The notes under the pieces were generated by a model that was not told where the DNA came from, made no database searches, and saw only the letters and a list, made by a program, of their open reading frames with translations. Made by a program: the position numbers and the translations under genes. A stretch of 64,000 nucleotides of DNA from Daucus carota subsp. sativus (lineage: Eukaryota; Streptophyta; Magnoliopsida; Apiales; Apiaceae), in the NCBI RefSeq assembly GCF_001625215.2, contig NC_030386.2, positions 21,856,545 to 21,920,544 on the forward strand, given 5' to 3'. Of this stretch, positions 47,464 to 58,418 are shown piece after piece (position 1 is the stretch's first letter; every line of letters starts with the position of its first letter).

Positions 47464-48744
47464 GCATGGCAGCGAGAATGTCCCCCCTCTCCCTCTTCCC
47501 CTCTCTCCCTCCCTCCCTCTCCTCCTTCTCCCCCTCATATTACATGTGTGTACATATGCAATAAGTCCAGAAAGATCGAGAACTACTCTGTAAACATAAA
47601 TGTTTTGGTCGTTGTTTCGCCGGAGATCACTCCCGATCCGGTGACTTTTTCTGTTTGTTTCCTCATAATGAAATCTCGCCGGCGCGTGCTTCCGGTCGAC
47701 CGGAGCGGAATTCCTTCACACGCGAGCTTCCAGTTAAGCTTCGACGGAGGAGTCCTTTTCCAGAGCCTAATCTGATCACATCTCCGGCTGGTTTGCTAAC
47801 GGCGACGATTCAGTCTCCGGCGGATATGCTACGGTGGAATTACCTAGTGTACGAAGCCATGTTTACCGAGAGCGATGTGGTTGTATTCGCCAAAGGCGTG
47901 AACAAGCGGCAAGGCAAAATTGGGACCCATGGGAGTTGTATTGCGTGTTTGGCGATGACGATTTGCTTATTGAATTTCTTCTTTTGTTTGATTTGATCTT
48001 TATTTGTCGTCGTTATTCTTTATATTTTGATATTCATCCATATTTATATATATTTGTATTGTTCTAATATTGCTAATTTTTATGGATGTAGGAACTTCTT
48101 ACCTAACAAGGTCATATCCATGGTGATAATTATTGGGGTGGAGAAGAAGAGCTAATATGGTGATAATTGTGCCTTAATTAAGGATATTAATTATTCTTAA
48201 TTAAGGTTTTTAGTACCATTTATGGCGATCATTATTGGGGCATTATTGGCCCATAGAGGCATATAAGTGTCATAATGTTGGCTCGTTTATGTCTTTATTT
48301 TAATTTTTTTCAAATTCGCTCACATTCGTTTCATTCTGTTTTGTCTTATTTTCAGGATGTTTGAAAAAGATTTTAAGAATTTATTTATTAATGCTGCTTC
48401 CGAGAAGACGCGAACCTTGGTGTACAAGGCAGTTGAGCTACAAACATAGAGAGAAAGGAATAAAGAAGACATCATTTTTAGTCTGTTTTGTAATCGATGT
48501 AATTTTTGTAGGGCACTTTTTTTCCTCCTTGAGTTTTTTTCCCACAGGGTTTTGCTCTTGAGGGGTTTTAACGAGGCCCTTTTTTTGTGGGTTATCTCTT
48601 CTGACTTGAAAGGCTATGTTATCTAAGCTTCCGGAGTATTTACATACTTTCGGTTAGATGATATACCTTCTTGAACGAAGGAAACTCTGTCTATCCGGAT
48701 TTGTAACTTTCTTGGTATAATACAACCGTTCTATGATTAAAAAA
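47464..48744 (+). mobile_element. Poly(A) retroposon, possibly an internally deleted LINE, with 18-bp target duplication
   Basis: aaatagctgtttaccaaa (47446-47463) and aaatagttgtttaccaaa (48745-48762) flank the insert (17 of 18 match), and the insert ends in an A tract. It starts with a C/T-rich run (47482-47535), like a LINE leader, then a GC-rich, coding-like stretch at 47600-47960 (frames with SPADMLRWNYLVYEAMFTES) that is broken by a stop. An AT-rich tail follows, ending cggttagatgatata...ggtataatacaacc before the A tract. The tail family recurs at about 61.05-61.19 kb. There is no reverse transcriptase, so it must have moved in trans. The coding-like part was not identified. Confidence 0.7.
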
Positions 48745-48954
48745 AAATAGTTGTTTACCAAACATTTTTACAAAAATAACTAGTCAAAACATTTATTTCA
48801 ATCAACTGGTCAAAACATATATCTTTTCTCTGCTGCTTTTTTAAAGCGAACAAAAGCTTATTTTAAACTCATAGTCACAGGGCCCATGAAAGTTTTCATA
48901 TGACTTTTCAATGTGGTCAGTGGTCTTGTATATTGACGTTTATATAGACGTGAA

Positions 48955-49574
48955 TAGAGCTGTAAACAAACCGAATTGTTCAGTAAGCTCGCTCGGTTCG
49001 ATTTGAGTTCGGTAAACTCGTCCGATAAGCTTACCGAACACGAGTTCGAACAACATTTTTTGTTCGATAAGCTTAACGAACCAAACCGAACTTTTAGGGT
49101 GCTCGGTTCGTGTTCGGTTCGTTAAGCTCGTGTTCGGCTCGAGTTCGAGAAACTCGTGTTCGTTCGACAATAAATAAAAATATTTATAATATTATATGTA
49201 AATATAGTATATAATATCCATAATTTAGGTATTAATATTTTTTTATAATTGTAGATTTATTTAAAATTGATATTGTATATGTTGTAAATATATAAATAAA
49301 ATATTTGGGTTAATTTTTTTCTTTAAATTAATTAAAAATAACTTAAATATTATTTTAAAATATACATTGTTCGTGAACTGTTCGTGTTCGGTTCGTGTTC
49401 GGTTCGGTTCGACTGTTCGCGAACAGTTCGTGTTCGGTTCGGTTCGGTTCGTTACCGAACTTGAGTTTGGACAAGAAAATTTGTTCGATAAAATTATCGA
49501 ACATTGTTCGGTTCGTTAAGATTTTGTTCGAGTTCGATAAAAAATCGTCCGAGTTTGGTTCGTTTGCAGCTCTA
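48955..49574. mobile_element. hAT-like MITE rich in ggttcg/cgaacc motifs
   Basis: The inverted ends are tagagctgtaaacaaacc and, inverted, ttcgtttgcagctcta. Flanks gacgtgaa (48947-48954) and gacttaaa (49575-49582) match 6 of 8, an aged 8-bp duplication. Both sides are dense in ttcggttcg words around an AT-rich core. It has the same architecture as the element at 17.6 kb. Confidence 0.82.
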
Positions 49575-49582
49575 GACTTAAA

Positions 49583-50311
49583 TGATGCGTGTGGAGTTGC
49601 TTACTGTTGTTTTCAGAATCAAATTCTCCATATTGACGAAAGACAACTTCTGTATTGTAATACCCACCACCGACAAAAGAATAATCATCATTTTAATAGA
49701 CTACAAGAGATTGACAAGGACCATTTTCAAGCTAGTGAAGCAGTTGATCAACTCACAAGCATCATTCAGATGGCTAACCTTTAGCTACTTATTTTATTGC
49801 ATATTCCATCGTTGCTAAAGTTTTCGGTTCTATAAACAATCATCACTTCCATTGACCAGATTCGTTACAACTTACAAGTAACAAGTTACAAGCTCTCATT
49901 TCTAAGTTTTGGTGTACGTTTTAAGATACAGTCTGAGACACAGGAGATGCCCAGGGAATAATCTAACATGTATGCCCATCAGTCATCTCGGAATCTAAAA
50001 ATGTTAGGAGAGTTTTGCTTATGTTATAAAAATCCCGATATCATGTTAAGTTACTAGTTTCGAAAGAATGAAACTTAGATACTAAGCGTGACAGAGAAAA
50101 GATAAAAGGGGATTCCATGTAGAGTAAAAAGAAAGACACAGCTTATAAATTAAGAAACAATGATGAAATAAACATACAACATATTCTTCATACTTGGTTA
50201 CACGAGACACACTTTAAATTATGCATCAAACTTTCTTAGTCAAAAAAGACCAAAAGTATATACCTTTAAATCCAACAATAGATACTGGCTTTTAACCAAA
50301 CGTATCATTCA
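49583..50311. other. Intergenic DNA and 3' side of the LRR-kinase gene
   Basis: No genes are seen; the right part probably includes the 3' UTR of the LRR kinase. Confidence 0.4.
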
Positions 50312-53300
50312 CTAGCAACGTGAAGATGCTGCCACTATTTTCTCAAGAACTTGTACTGCATCTTTCATGCAAGGTCTCTTTTGTGGCACCAATGAGGCAC
50401 AGCTGAACCCTAACTTAAAGCATGCCCACATGGCGTCCTCTCGGCCGCCCACATCACCTCTGATCGCCACGTCTGCCATCATCAGAACGCGATTTCTGTC
50501 CACGTCATGGAGTCCTCCTGTCCATTGGCTCAACTCCCTGTCTGAAAACACTTTCCCTGTCAGTAGCTCAAGCAACACTATGCCATATGAGTAGACATCC
50601 CACTTGGGGTTGGGCTTGAGGCTCTTGAGCGACTCGGGTGCATGGTACGGAGATGTGCACCCCATGAAGCCATTAGGCTCGATGTAGGGACTGCTAGATG
50701 AGGGATGGTCTTGGGGTCCTTCGCTTGAAGACGTGCACCTCTTGGAACCAAAATGTCGCGTAGAACAATCAGTTTTGTACTTGTGTTTTCCTGATATCAG
50801 CCAGTGAAGGCCTAGGTCACTTATAACAGGCTCCATGTCAGTTGTCAAGAGAATGTTGCTAGGTTTAATGTTGCTGTGAACATGTTTCTTGTCATGGATA
50901 TAAGCCAATCCCCGAGCAATTCCTCTGGCAATGTTTAGTCGAACTTGGAATGGTAGATGCGATGGTGATGAACCAAATCTTTCTGAAATTTTTACAAGAT
51001 GATACAAGGGAAATTTATCAGGCATAACTCTAAGCAGTTTATACAGGGTTCAGAAATAGCCTAATGAGAAATTCTCTCAGACATCGGTCCCAATCCTCCT
51101 TAGTCCCTCCCCTTGTACCGAAAAACAAATCAAAAAATAGAAAATTCGCCAAAATTTTTTATTAATGATGTTGCATATCCAATGTGGGGCAAAAACAATT
51201 ATGAATCTGAATAAGCATGACTGCATCTGTTCTCAACCTGCAGGAGTAAAAGACAAGGAACGACACATGCCTTTGGCCTATTATGGTTTTTTTAGCAGCC
51301 AGTGACTCATGAACTCTAAGTTTTCTAATGGAGAAGAATCACAAACCACAAACAATGCTAGAACAAATTTATGATTGCGATTGATATCAACCAGTCACAT
51401 AATGATGGCTGGCCACAGAACAGAATGCACCTAAAATGCTGTTTGGATTGATTTATCTTTCCAAAGAACTGAAATTTATGATTATGCATGCAATTTCACA
51501 TTGAGAACAACAATGTAGCATTCATGTCGAATCTAATGTTTGAAAAACAGTAGCTTCAACAATTCAGAGTTAGTTTAATAATAGGAAAGGAATATAGCAG
51601 ATAAAATTATCACCAGGAAAAATTCTGCAATAAGCTTAAATGAGGCAAACAAAAAGAAGGAATAGAAAAAGAGAGAGAGCTTACTATGGCCAGCGCTGGC
51701 TAAGCTTCCATTGGAGATATAATCAGAAATAAGAAGCTTCTCATCTTCACCCCAATAGAATCCTCTAACCGTAACCAAATTGGGGTGGCGCAATTTAGAA
51801 ATGGCCTTCACTTGAGTCTCGAACTCCTTGAGCTTCTCAACTCCACTTTCTCCAATCCTCCTTACAGCAAAAACAACACCGTCTTCTAGCACAGCTTTGT
51901 ACACTATACTCCCTCCACTTGATCCCAATATATAAGCTGAAGCCCTCAACAATGTCTCAGCTTCTAACTTGGTCTCTCCATCCACTATCACCAGAGATTT
52001 TTCCATGGCATACTTTTTGATCTCCTCTGCATTAATGTTACTCAACTTTTTATGGTCTTCACTCTCGGAGCCTGACATGTCTTCGCTGGCAGTCAGGCTC
52101 GTGCAAGACCATTCTCCACACTTGGGACCGAACTTACTAATCTCAAATGAAGTCCCCGCGCCAACAGCTGAACTGATTGATGGCGCGGGTCCTTTCTTAT
52201 CATAACTTGCATTAGAGATATCTTTTTGTTTCTTCTTCTTCACCTGGTAGACATAAAGTAGTATCATGACAAGTAATCCGAGCCCGGCTAGATCAGCCAC
52301 TATGATTGTGGCAATAGTGCCTGGTTTTAGTCCATGCTGCTTCTGATTTTGATTTTGATTCGAGGATGGGCTCGAGTTGAAGTCTCTAGGAATGGCTGCA
52401 ATAGCTGGAGCTGAATTGTTTGCTGTGGTGATATTTGGAGGGGTTGTTAATGTTGAAGAAATTGAGCAAATCTTTTTCAATGGTTTGCCACATAAATCAG
52501 CATTTCCCAAGAAAGACTCAGGTTTTTGGTTTGATAAGGCTGAGGATTGCAGGATTTCACCGGTAAGATTGTTAAATGAGAGGTCAATGGATACATTTAC
52601 TGGAAGCTTCTTTGTGAAATCTAAAGGAAATGGACCTGAGAACTTATTGTAAGAAAGATTCAAGTACTGCAAGTGTTCACCATCAAATTCCAAAGGCAAA
52701 GAACCATTAAACATATTTGAAGATAGATCTAAGACTTCAACAGACTGAAATTTACTAGGAACTGAGCCAGAAAAGTAGTTACTTCTCAAAGAAACAACAG
52801 TGAGATTCTGTGAAGAAGTAAGACTTTCCGGGACCTTACCGGCCAATGCATTATCGGAGAGATTAAGTACCTGGAGATTCTTTAGGCCAGGGATTAATTT
52901 TGGAAGCTCACCAGATATGACATTGTTGGATAATGAAAGAACTTGAAGCTCTGAAGCATTAAAAAGAGAACCTGGTAAAGTACCATTCATGAAATTTGAT
53001 GACAGATCAAGAGTTCTGAGGTATTGTATTAAACCCAAATCTTCTGGGATTGAACCAAGAAGACTGGAGTTTGGGAGGACTAGACTCGTGACTCGAAAAT
53101 TGTCAGCTGGGCTTAAGCCAACTTGGCCACAAGTGATGCCAGTCCATGAACATGGATTTATGTCATTGTAGTTCCAGTTCTCAAGAACTGACAAAGGGTC
53201 ACTAAGAATGGAGTATTTGAAAGAAAGTAGGAGAGTTCCATCTAAGTTTAGAGCTGTGGAAGAAGCAAAAATGAAGAAAAACACAGCAACTACAGAATAA

Positions 53301-53335
53301 AGATGGTGATGCACACTTCTTCTGCATGTCATCAT
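50312..53335 (-). CDS. LRR receptor-like protein with a probably inactive kinase domain
   Basis: Two exons on the minus strand: 53335..51685 and 50982..50312, 2322 bp, 773 aa. The upstream in-frame codons before 53335 begin with GTG, so I use the ATG pair at 53335/53332. Residues 1 to about 29 are a signal peptide. An N-terminal LRR cap (NPCSWTGITC) and about eight LRRs up to residue 260 follow. There is an Asn/Gln-rich spacer, a transmembrane helix at about 340-364, then a basic stop-transfer KKKK and the kinase domain from about 480 to the end. Three catalytic positions are altered: the VAIK lysine reads AVRR, the HRD aspartate is Asn588 (HVHSNIKPSN), and DFG reads DLG at 606-608. It resembles the Arabidopsis At4g34220/At2g23300 group, which signals as pseudokinases at the plasma membrane. 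Confidence 0.94.
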
Positions 53336-53373
53336 TTTTGTTCTGTTTGCAACTTCCTTCACAAATTCATAAA

Positions 53374-53382
53374 CTTATATAT
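53374..53382 (-). promoter_or_regulatory. Possible TATA box of the LRR-kinase gene
   Basis: atatataag on the minus strand lies about 40 bp before the ATG at 53335. It would give a very short leader. Confidence 0.3.
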
Positions 53383-55267
53383 CTGTAGATACAGAATGGG
53401 AGGTTAAACAACTATGACAATGGTTGTTTTGTTGACCAAAAAGAAGGGGTTGTTAGAGATGAAGAGGGACAGAGTAAAAATGGTGGAGAGTTGTTAGAAG
53501 AGGCAGGGGAGATTAAAGCTCTGTTCTGTTCTGTTAATGTTTAGTAATGTAGAGAATATGAATTTTGGTTGGAAGAAAAGATTAGAGGGGGCTAGTACAA
53601 TAGTTGCTATGCTTGATTTGCATCAGGTGCTAAGGGAGAGAGCAAAAAGATTAAAAATTGGGAAAAGTTTTTGGGAGGTGCAAGGAGTGACAGGGGTGGA
53701 GCAGATATCAAAATGCCTTTTGGTTTACTCTGTTTCAAGAAAAATACTAATCCTTATAAAAATAGCCCTTTTTTGCATTTTTCCAGATATTAATTGTAAA
53801 TTCATCTTTTAATTCTATATGACATTGCATTATTGTTTTTACATCAAGTTCGAGTTCATTTCAACACTGAGGAAGACACGATAGGCAAACCGAGTTCATT
53901 TCAACACCGGAAATAAATACATCTTTATTACTAAGATCCTCATAATGAGAACTCTTATGTTTTGTAGCCTGCAACTGTGACCATAAAAATATAGGAATAA
54001 ACAAAGAGCATTGGGAACCACAAGTGATTGTTTACTGCTTGTTCTACCGGACTCTGCCAAAAACTCTGATAAATAGCATACAAAACCATCAGTCTCCCTT
54101 GCATAATTTATCTGAGCTACAGAGAGGAATCTTTTTATGTCTATGCTACAAGACATTTTCTATGACTTGGATCCCATTTCATTTGTAGGATTGCTGCAGT
54201 TCATTCTTTTATTTCCAGACTTTTCTCCATAATCTTTACCTCATGCCTTTCAATTTTTATTCAAGATAAAAGTTTTTGCAAGTTACTATGGTTCTGCTTT
54301 CTCATCTTTTCTTCTTTTGGCTTTGCCAGTACTGTTCCTTTGCCAGGTTAATCTTACCTACAACTTTGAGAAATAAATGTATTTAGTGATTCCACTAATG
54401 ACACTATTAAGCAAAAGGCATTAAAATGGCTTCAGTATAATGCTAGTTATTTATTTATGAGTTAAACTCGAGTCTCTCGCTAGCTGAGCTCTGATACCAT
54501 TTACGTTACTGTTCTCCTAAAACCTCAAAATGTTTGGAGGAGGTATTACCATGATCATATTGTATTCTAACATTAACGATAAACTAGTGTTTAAATTGTT
54601 TTTGTTGCATGAAGTGTGTATAATCAATCTTTAAGCCACATGATAATTAATCAGTCGCGAGACTTTTACTTTTCCTTTAACTTTGTGTAACTCTTCCCTT
54701 TTCACTTTTCCTTTCTACTATTTTTGATATCTTGAGTCTGTAGTGCTTTAACGGTGATTAGTTCATCTGGTGAAAAATGTTATTTTCTTTCTTCAGATAA
54801 ATAAAATGGTGAGCAAAGAAATATAGACACTTTTACTTCTATCTGAGGTACCTTTCTCTTCCTATATACAATTTGAAAAAAAAAAAAAAACACGGGCACA
54901 CATTTATCCAAGGTTGTGGCCATGTAAAAGGATGAAGAAAACGCAAACAGAGGCTAACATTACAAGAGCTGTGACAGAAACAATAGTCCAAGAAAATAAC
55001 AACAAAGTCCATAACCAGCACTCTCTCTTACATGAAATTATAAAAAGCTGTTGTTCTATGAGAGCAGAGGCCCAGAACCATAAGCCTCGTGAACACAAAT
55101 TAAGGCTTTTTGTTTCGAGCTTTATCATCCCATAAAATCTGAATTAGATGAAATCGATTTCCATCTTCGAAACAGAAGTCATAGAATAGTGAGTAGTGAC
55201 CAGTTGCAGAAATTTAGAATCTAGTCTAGATAAAGATAGCCCCTTCATTATCATAATTCAGTTTTTC
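53383..55267. other. Intergenic DNA between the LRR kinase and UGT genes
   Basis: Several short ORFs (up to 91 codons) without family resemblance. No terminal repeats recognised. Confidence 0.4.
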
Positions 55268-55436
55268 TAGTGTGTGCCCATGGGCACACACTAAGCATCA
55301 AATTCTATAAGTATGGTGGATTTTGATTGGATTCTACTTCTTTAGAATGATGCCCCCCTGCAAATTCACCAACCACACCAATAAAAATCCACTAAACTTA
55401 TAGAATTTGGTACCTAGCATGTGCTCCTGGACAAAC
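55268..55436. mobile_element. Small MITE with palindromic tgtgcccatgggcaca end
   Basis: The left side (tagtgtgtgcccatgggcac, then aagcatcaaattctataagt) is mirrored by the right side (acttatagaatttggtac, then ctagcatgtgctcc). The word gtgtgtgcccatgggcacacac is itself a perfect palindrome. A partial second copy lies at 58752-58880. Confidence 0.7.
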
Positions 55437-55914
55437 CCATCATAATTTCGTTATTCCCGCATTGCAATTACTATAGAAAAATATTGCAATTATTTCATTT
55501 AGTATCTTCAAGAGTAGAAGCAAAACTGGGTATTTAAAGGATGTTCAAGACGTGGCTAGATTTGGGAACTTGGGTTCATATATGTGGGTGGTTCCGAAAT
55601 GGAGTCCTCCAAATGACAATGACTAGGACTCCAATGCTGATTTTTTTTTAGATTTCATAAAATGATGGATTTTGTGGTATTGCTCAGTGTATTTTATGTT
55701 TTTTGAAATCCCACCAAAATCTCATAAGATTTTGAAGCATTGTGCTTAAATCCTAAATAATCTATATCAACAATGCGACATTTGATCAAGAATCCGCACA
55801 AAATCAAAATCACATACAATCTATTAAAATTCATAAAATAAAAACAATCCATTAAAATCTCAATTGAATACACCCATAGTCAAGCTCAGTAAATGTGAGA
55901 TTCTACCTACTAAT

Positions 55915-56190
55915 TTCCTGTAAGAAGCCACATTGGGCAGAAAAGGAGTATTACTGGATAACAGATCGCGATTTTGCTCAATAGGTGCTAAAGCTGGTGT
56001 AAAAAAACAGTGACTAGATCTAGCGAACATTTCCTTCATTTGAGATAGATGCCTTTGATAGAGCTAGCCACTTCTGGACCTAAGAAATACTTCAGAGGGA
56101 CAAGGTTTTTGATTTTAAGATGCGAAGCTAGATGATCCTTGAGAACCTGAGTGGCCTTGACATGGATCTGATCGACATACAAAATAAAAA
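55915..56190 (-). pseudogene. Relic of a copia retrotransposon polymerase
   Basis: The minus strand reads ILYVDQIHVKATQVLKDHLA, then IKNLVPLKYFLGPEVASSIK, which is the copia reverse-transcriptase YVDD...LKYFLGIEVA block. After a stop it continues as PALAPIEQNRDLLSSNTPFL, which matches the region just after it (ATPIEQN...). One Asp of the YVDD motif is Gln, and stops are present, so it is long dead. No LTRs were found. It ends about 100 bp from the TIC21 exon relic. Confidence 0.8.
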
Positions 56191-56284
56191 ATTAGAAACA
56201 TGAGAGGAGGATACAAATAGGAGTTTATAGTAGACTATCTGAGTGACGTTGTCGCTTAACAAATATAGTATATTAATCTTACCA

Positions 56285-56720
56285 TAATTGATTGTTTAGC
56301 ATTTCAACCTCAATTGCAAAACTTGCATGATTTAAGTTCTTTCAGTTGCTCTGGTAGTTTTTAAGTCAAAAGATCCAGAGTTTATTTAGCTTATGTCGAT
56401 TAAGTGTGTTGTTTACTATATCTGTTGTTATTCTTTCTTTCTCAGTTGTAATTACGGGGAAGATTATTCTCCTGCTACTTTCTATGCAACTGCCGGTGGT
56501 ATTGCAGGCTCGCAGCTGCATTGGTTCCAGTGTTTTGGTCGTATGGTCATATCCGTCTTTCTGGTAAAGCTTCTAGAAACCGACAATTATCCTTCCAAGG
56601 CAATTTTCTAATTTTAAACTTGTTTTGGTTGTTTATGAGAAGATTTCGAATATGTTCTAAACCATTTTGCTTTTTGGAACCGGTGAACTTGCTGTTTTCT
56701 CTCCCTCTAAGTGAAACAGT
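56285..56720 (+). pseudogene. Truncated duplicate of TIC21/PIC1 intron 1 end and exon 2
   Basis: ttacggggaagattattctcctgctactttctatgcaactgc... at 56445-56600 aligns to TIC21 exon 2 (62830-62970) with small indels, and translates in pieces as FYATAGGIAGS and then a frameshift. Intron-like sequence upstream (caattgcaaaacttgca) and downstream (gaagatttcgaatatgttct) also matches the intact gene, so this was a DNA duplication rather than a retrocopy. Exons 1 and 3 are absent. It lies about 6.4 kb before exon 2 of the intact gene, on the same strand. Confidence 0.85.
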
Positions 56721-56865
56721 TGTGCATTTTGTGTTCTTCTGTAAAATTTAATAGATTATCCTGAGATTGCTATGAGTTCTTTTATTGAACTTAAAATTAC
56801 AACTTCAATGAATTTTCTATATCTGGATGAAATATTACTATTACACAAATTACCTGGAGGGTGCC

Positions 56866-58353
56866 TTAGCTCCTCAGCCTTTGATCATTTGTTTGTTTCA
56901 TAATGTCCTCAACCAGCAATGTCATATTCAAGAAAGAAGAGCCTCCATCTTCAACCGCCTTAGCTGCCTTCTCTGCCAGCTCCCTTGCATTTCTTCTTCT
57001 ATTTTCCCCTTCTTCCTCCACAGACATTATACACTTTATAGCACTTTTAACATCGTCTCTCTTCACGTTCACTCCAGCCTTCTCTTCCTCTCCCAACTGC
57101 ACAGCAATCTTACTCCCAACACTCACACCAGTCCCTGCTACTTGCACTACTAACTTTTCGTTAAAAAACTGCTCCGCGAACAATGGCCATGTGATCAGTG
57201 GAACTCCAGCACAAATTCCTTCAATCGTCGAATTCCAACCACAATGGGTCAAGAATCCTCCAATTGCAAAGTGTGACAGTATCAGCACTTGAGGCGCCCA
57301 ACCACGGATCAAAAGACCTCTTCCTCTAATCCTCTCCTCATATCCATCTTCTACTATCCATCTCTCAATCTCTTCTTGTTTACTTCTTGACCTCACTGCC
57401 CATACGAATGGATTCCCCGAGGCCTCTAAGCCTAATGCAAGCTCTATCAGCTGTCCACGTGAAAGACTACTCAGGCTCCCAAGACATGCATAGATAACAG
57501 AACCAGGTTTCTGAATATCAAGCCAACTCAAGCATCTGTCTTGATCATTGGTGGCACTATTACCTCTCTGAGCCTTGTCTAAGCTATCTTTATTGCACAA
57601 AGATAAAGGGCCTACACACCAAACTTTATCTCTTCTCAACTTCTTGTACTCATCAACATAACTTTTCTCCAGCTCCTCAAAGCTGTTAATAACCACCCCA
57701 TACGCTCCCACCTCCGTGGCTCTAATTTGTTCGCGAATAATGTTGACAGAACTGGGAATAGAGCCAGGGTTGAACAAACCAGGCAACTGCGCCCTGGTGA
57801 ATTCGATACGATCAGGCAAACCGGGGACAACAAAGAGCTCTGACTCAGAAACAGTCTCGTGCACTTTCGAGGCTGACAGCATTTCAGTGCACAACTGTGT
57901 GAAACAACTCATTCCATCGAATATAATCCACGGAATCTGAAACCTCTCTGCAGTTTTCGCGGTCCAGAAGACGTGCTTATCAGACAATATGCAGCTTGGA
58001 GCAGGACTTGTCTCGCCGAGAAATTTCTCCACGGGCTCTTGTAACATCCTTGTTGCTGACATAAAGTTTACGTTTAAGTTATAGGAGGGGAGTTCATCGA
58101 CACTTTCGCATCCCTCGGGCAGGCCAGCTTCTGCAGAGGGGAATCTGAGTTGAAGAAGGCGAATGGGGAGGCCGGATTCGATGGCCCGATTGATGGCGGC
58201 ACCGAAACGGACTGTGTTTCGAGGGGTGATGACGATGGTGACGATGACATGGTGTTGGGCCAGCAGCTTGGCCATGTCTATCATTGGAATAATGTGGCCT
58301 GGACACATTAGAGGGATCATAACAAAGTGAAGCGGCTGCGACTGGGAACCCAT
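56866..58353 (-). CDS. UDP-glycosyltransferase, UGT73C-like
   Basis: Intronless, 495 aa. Group D plant UGTs transfer glucose from UDP-glucose to small acceptors such as flavonoids, triterpenoid sapogenins or hormones in the cytosol; the acceptor here is unknown. The catalytic His20 is in PLMCPGHIIPM and its partner Asp125 in LSDKHVFW. The 44-residue PSPG box runs from W352 (WAPQVLILSH) through HCGWNSTIEG to Q395 (PLFAEQ), and the last Gln fits a glucose donor. EEGGSS-like end features (EDGGSSFLNM) resemble UGT73C. I use the ATG at 58353, because the upstream frame is a Ser/Leu-rich translation of the GA repeat. Length is normal (about 490-500 aa). Confidence 0.95.
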   Translation of the reverse strand: MGSQSQPLHFVMIPLMCPGHIIPMIDMAKLLAQHHVIVTIVITPRNTVRFGAAINRAIESGLPIRLLQLRFPSAEAGLPEGCESVDELPSYNLNVNFMSATRMLQEPVEKFLGETSPAPSCILSDKHVFWTAKTAERFQIPWIIFDGMSCFTQLCTEMLSASKVHETVSESELFVVPGLPDRIEFTRAQLPGLFNPGSIPSSVNIIREQIRATEVGAYGVVINSFEELEKSYVDEYKKLRRDKVWCVGPLSLCNKDSLDKAQRGNSATNDQDRCLSWLDIQKPGSVIYACLGSLSSLSRGQLIELALGLEASGNPFVWAVRSRSKQEEIERWIVEDGYEERIRGRGLLIRGWAPQVLILSHFAIGGFLTHCGWNSTIEGICAGVPLITWPLFAEQFFNEKLVVQVAGTGVSVGSKIAVQLGEEEKAGVNVKRDDVKSAIKCIMSVEEEGENRRRNARELAEKAAKAVEDGGSSFLNMTLLVEDIMKQTNDQRLRS

Positions 58354-58381
58354 TAGTACACAAATGATAAATTCAATTAAG

Positions 58382-58383
<2 letters not shown>

Positions 58384-58412
<29 letters not shown>
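58384..58412. repeat. GA microsatellite in the UGT leader
   Basis: About 14 GA units 31 bp upstream of the UGT ATG, CT-rich on the coding strand. A second GAGA-rich run follows at 58413-58485. Confidence 0.8.

Positions 58413-58418
<6 letters not shown>

Noticed and set aside
53336-53362. Nine extra residues before the LRR-kinase ATG
   Set aside because: The putative first codon is GTG. The first ATG is at 53335.
53896-54156. 86-codon minus-strand ORF
   Set aside because: No family resemblance, and no splice partners found.
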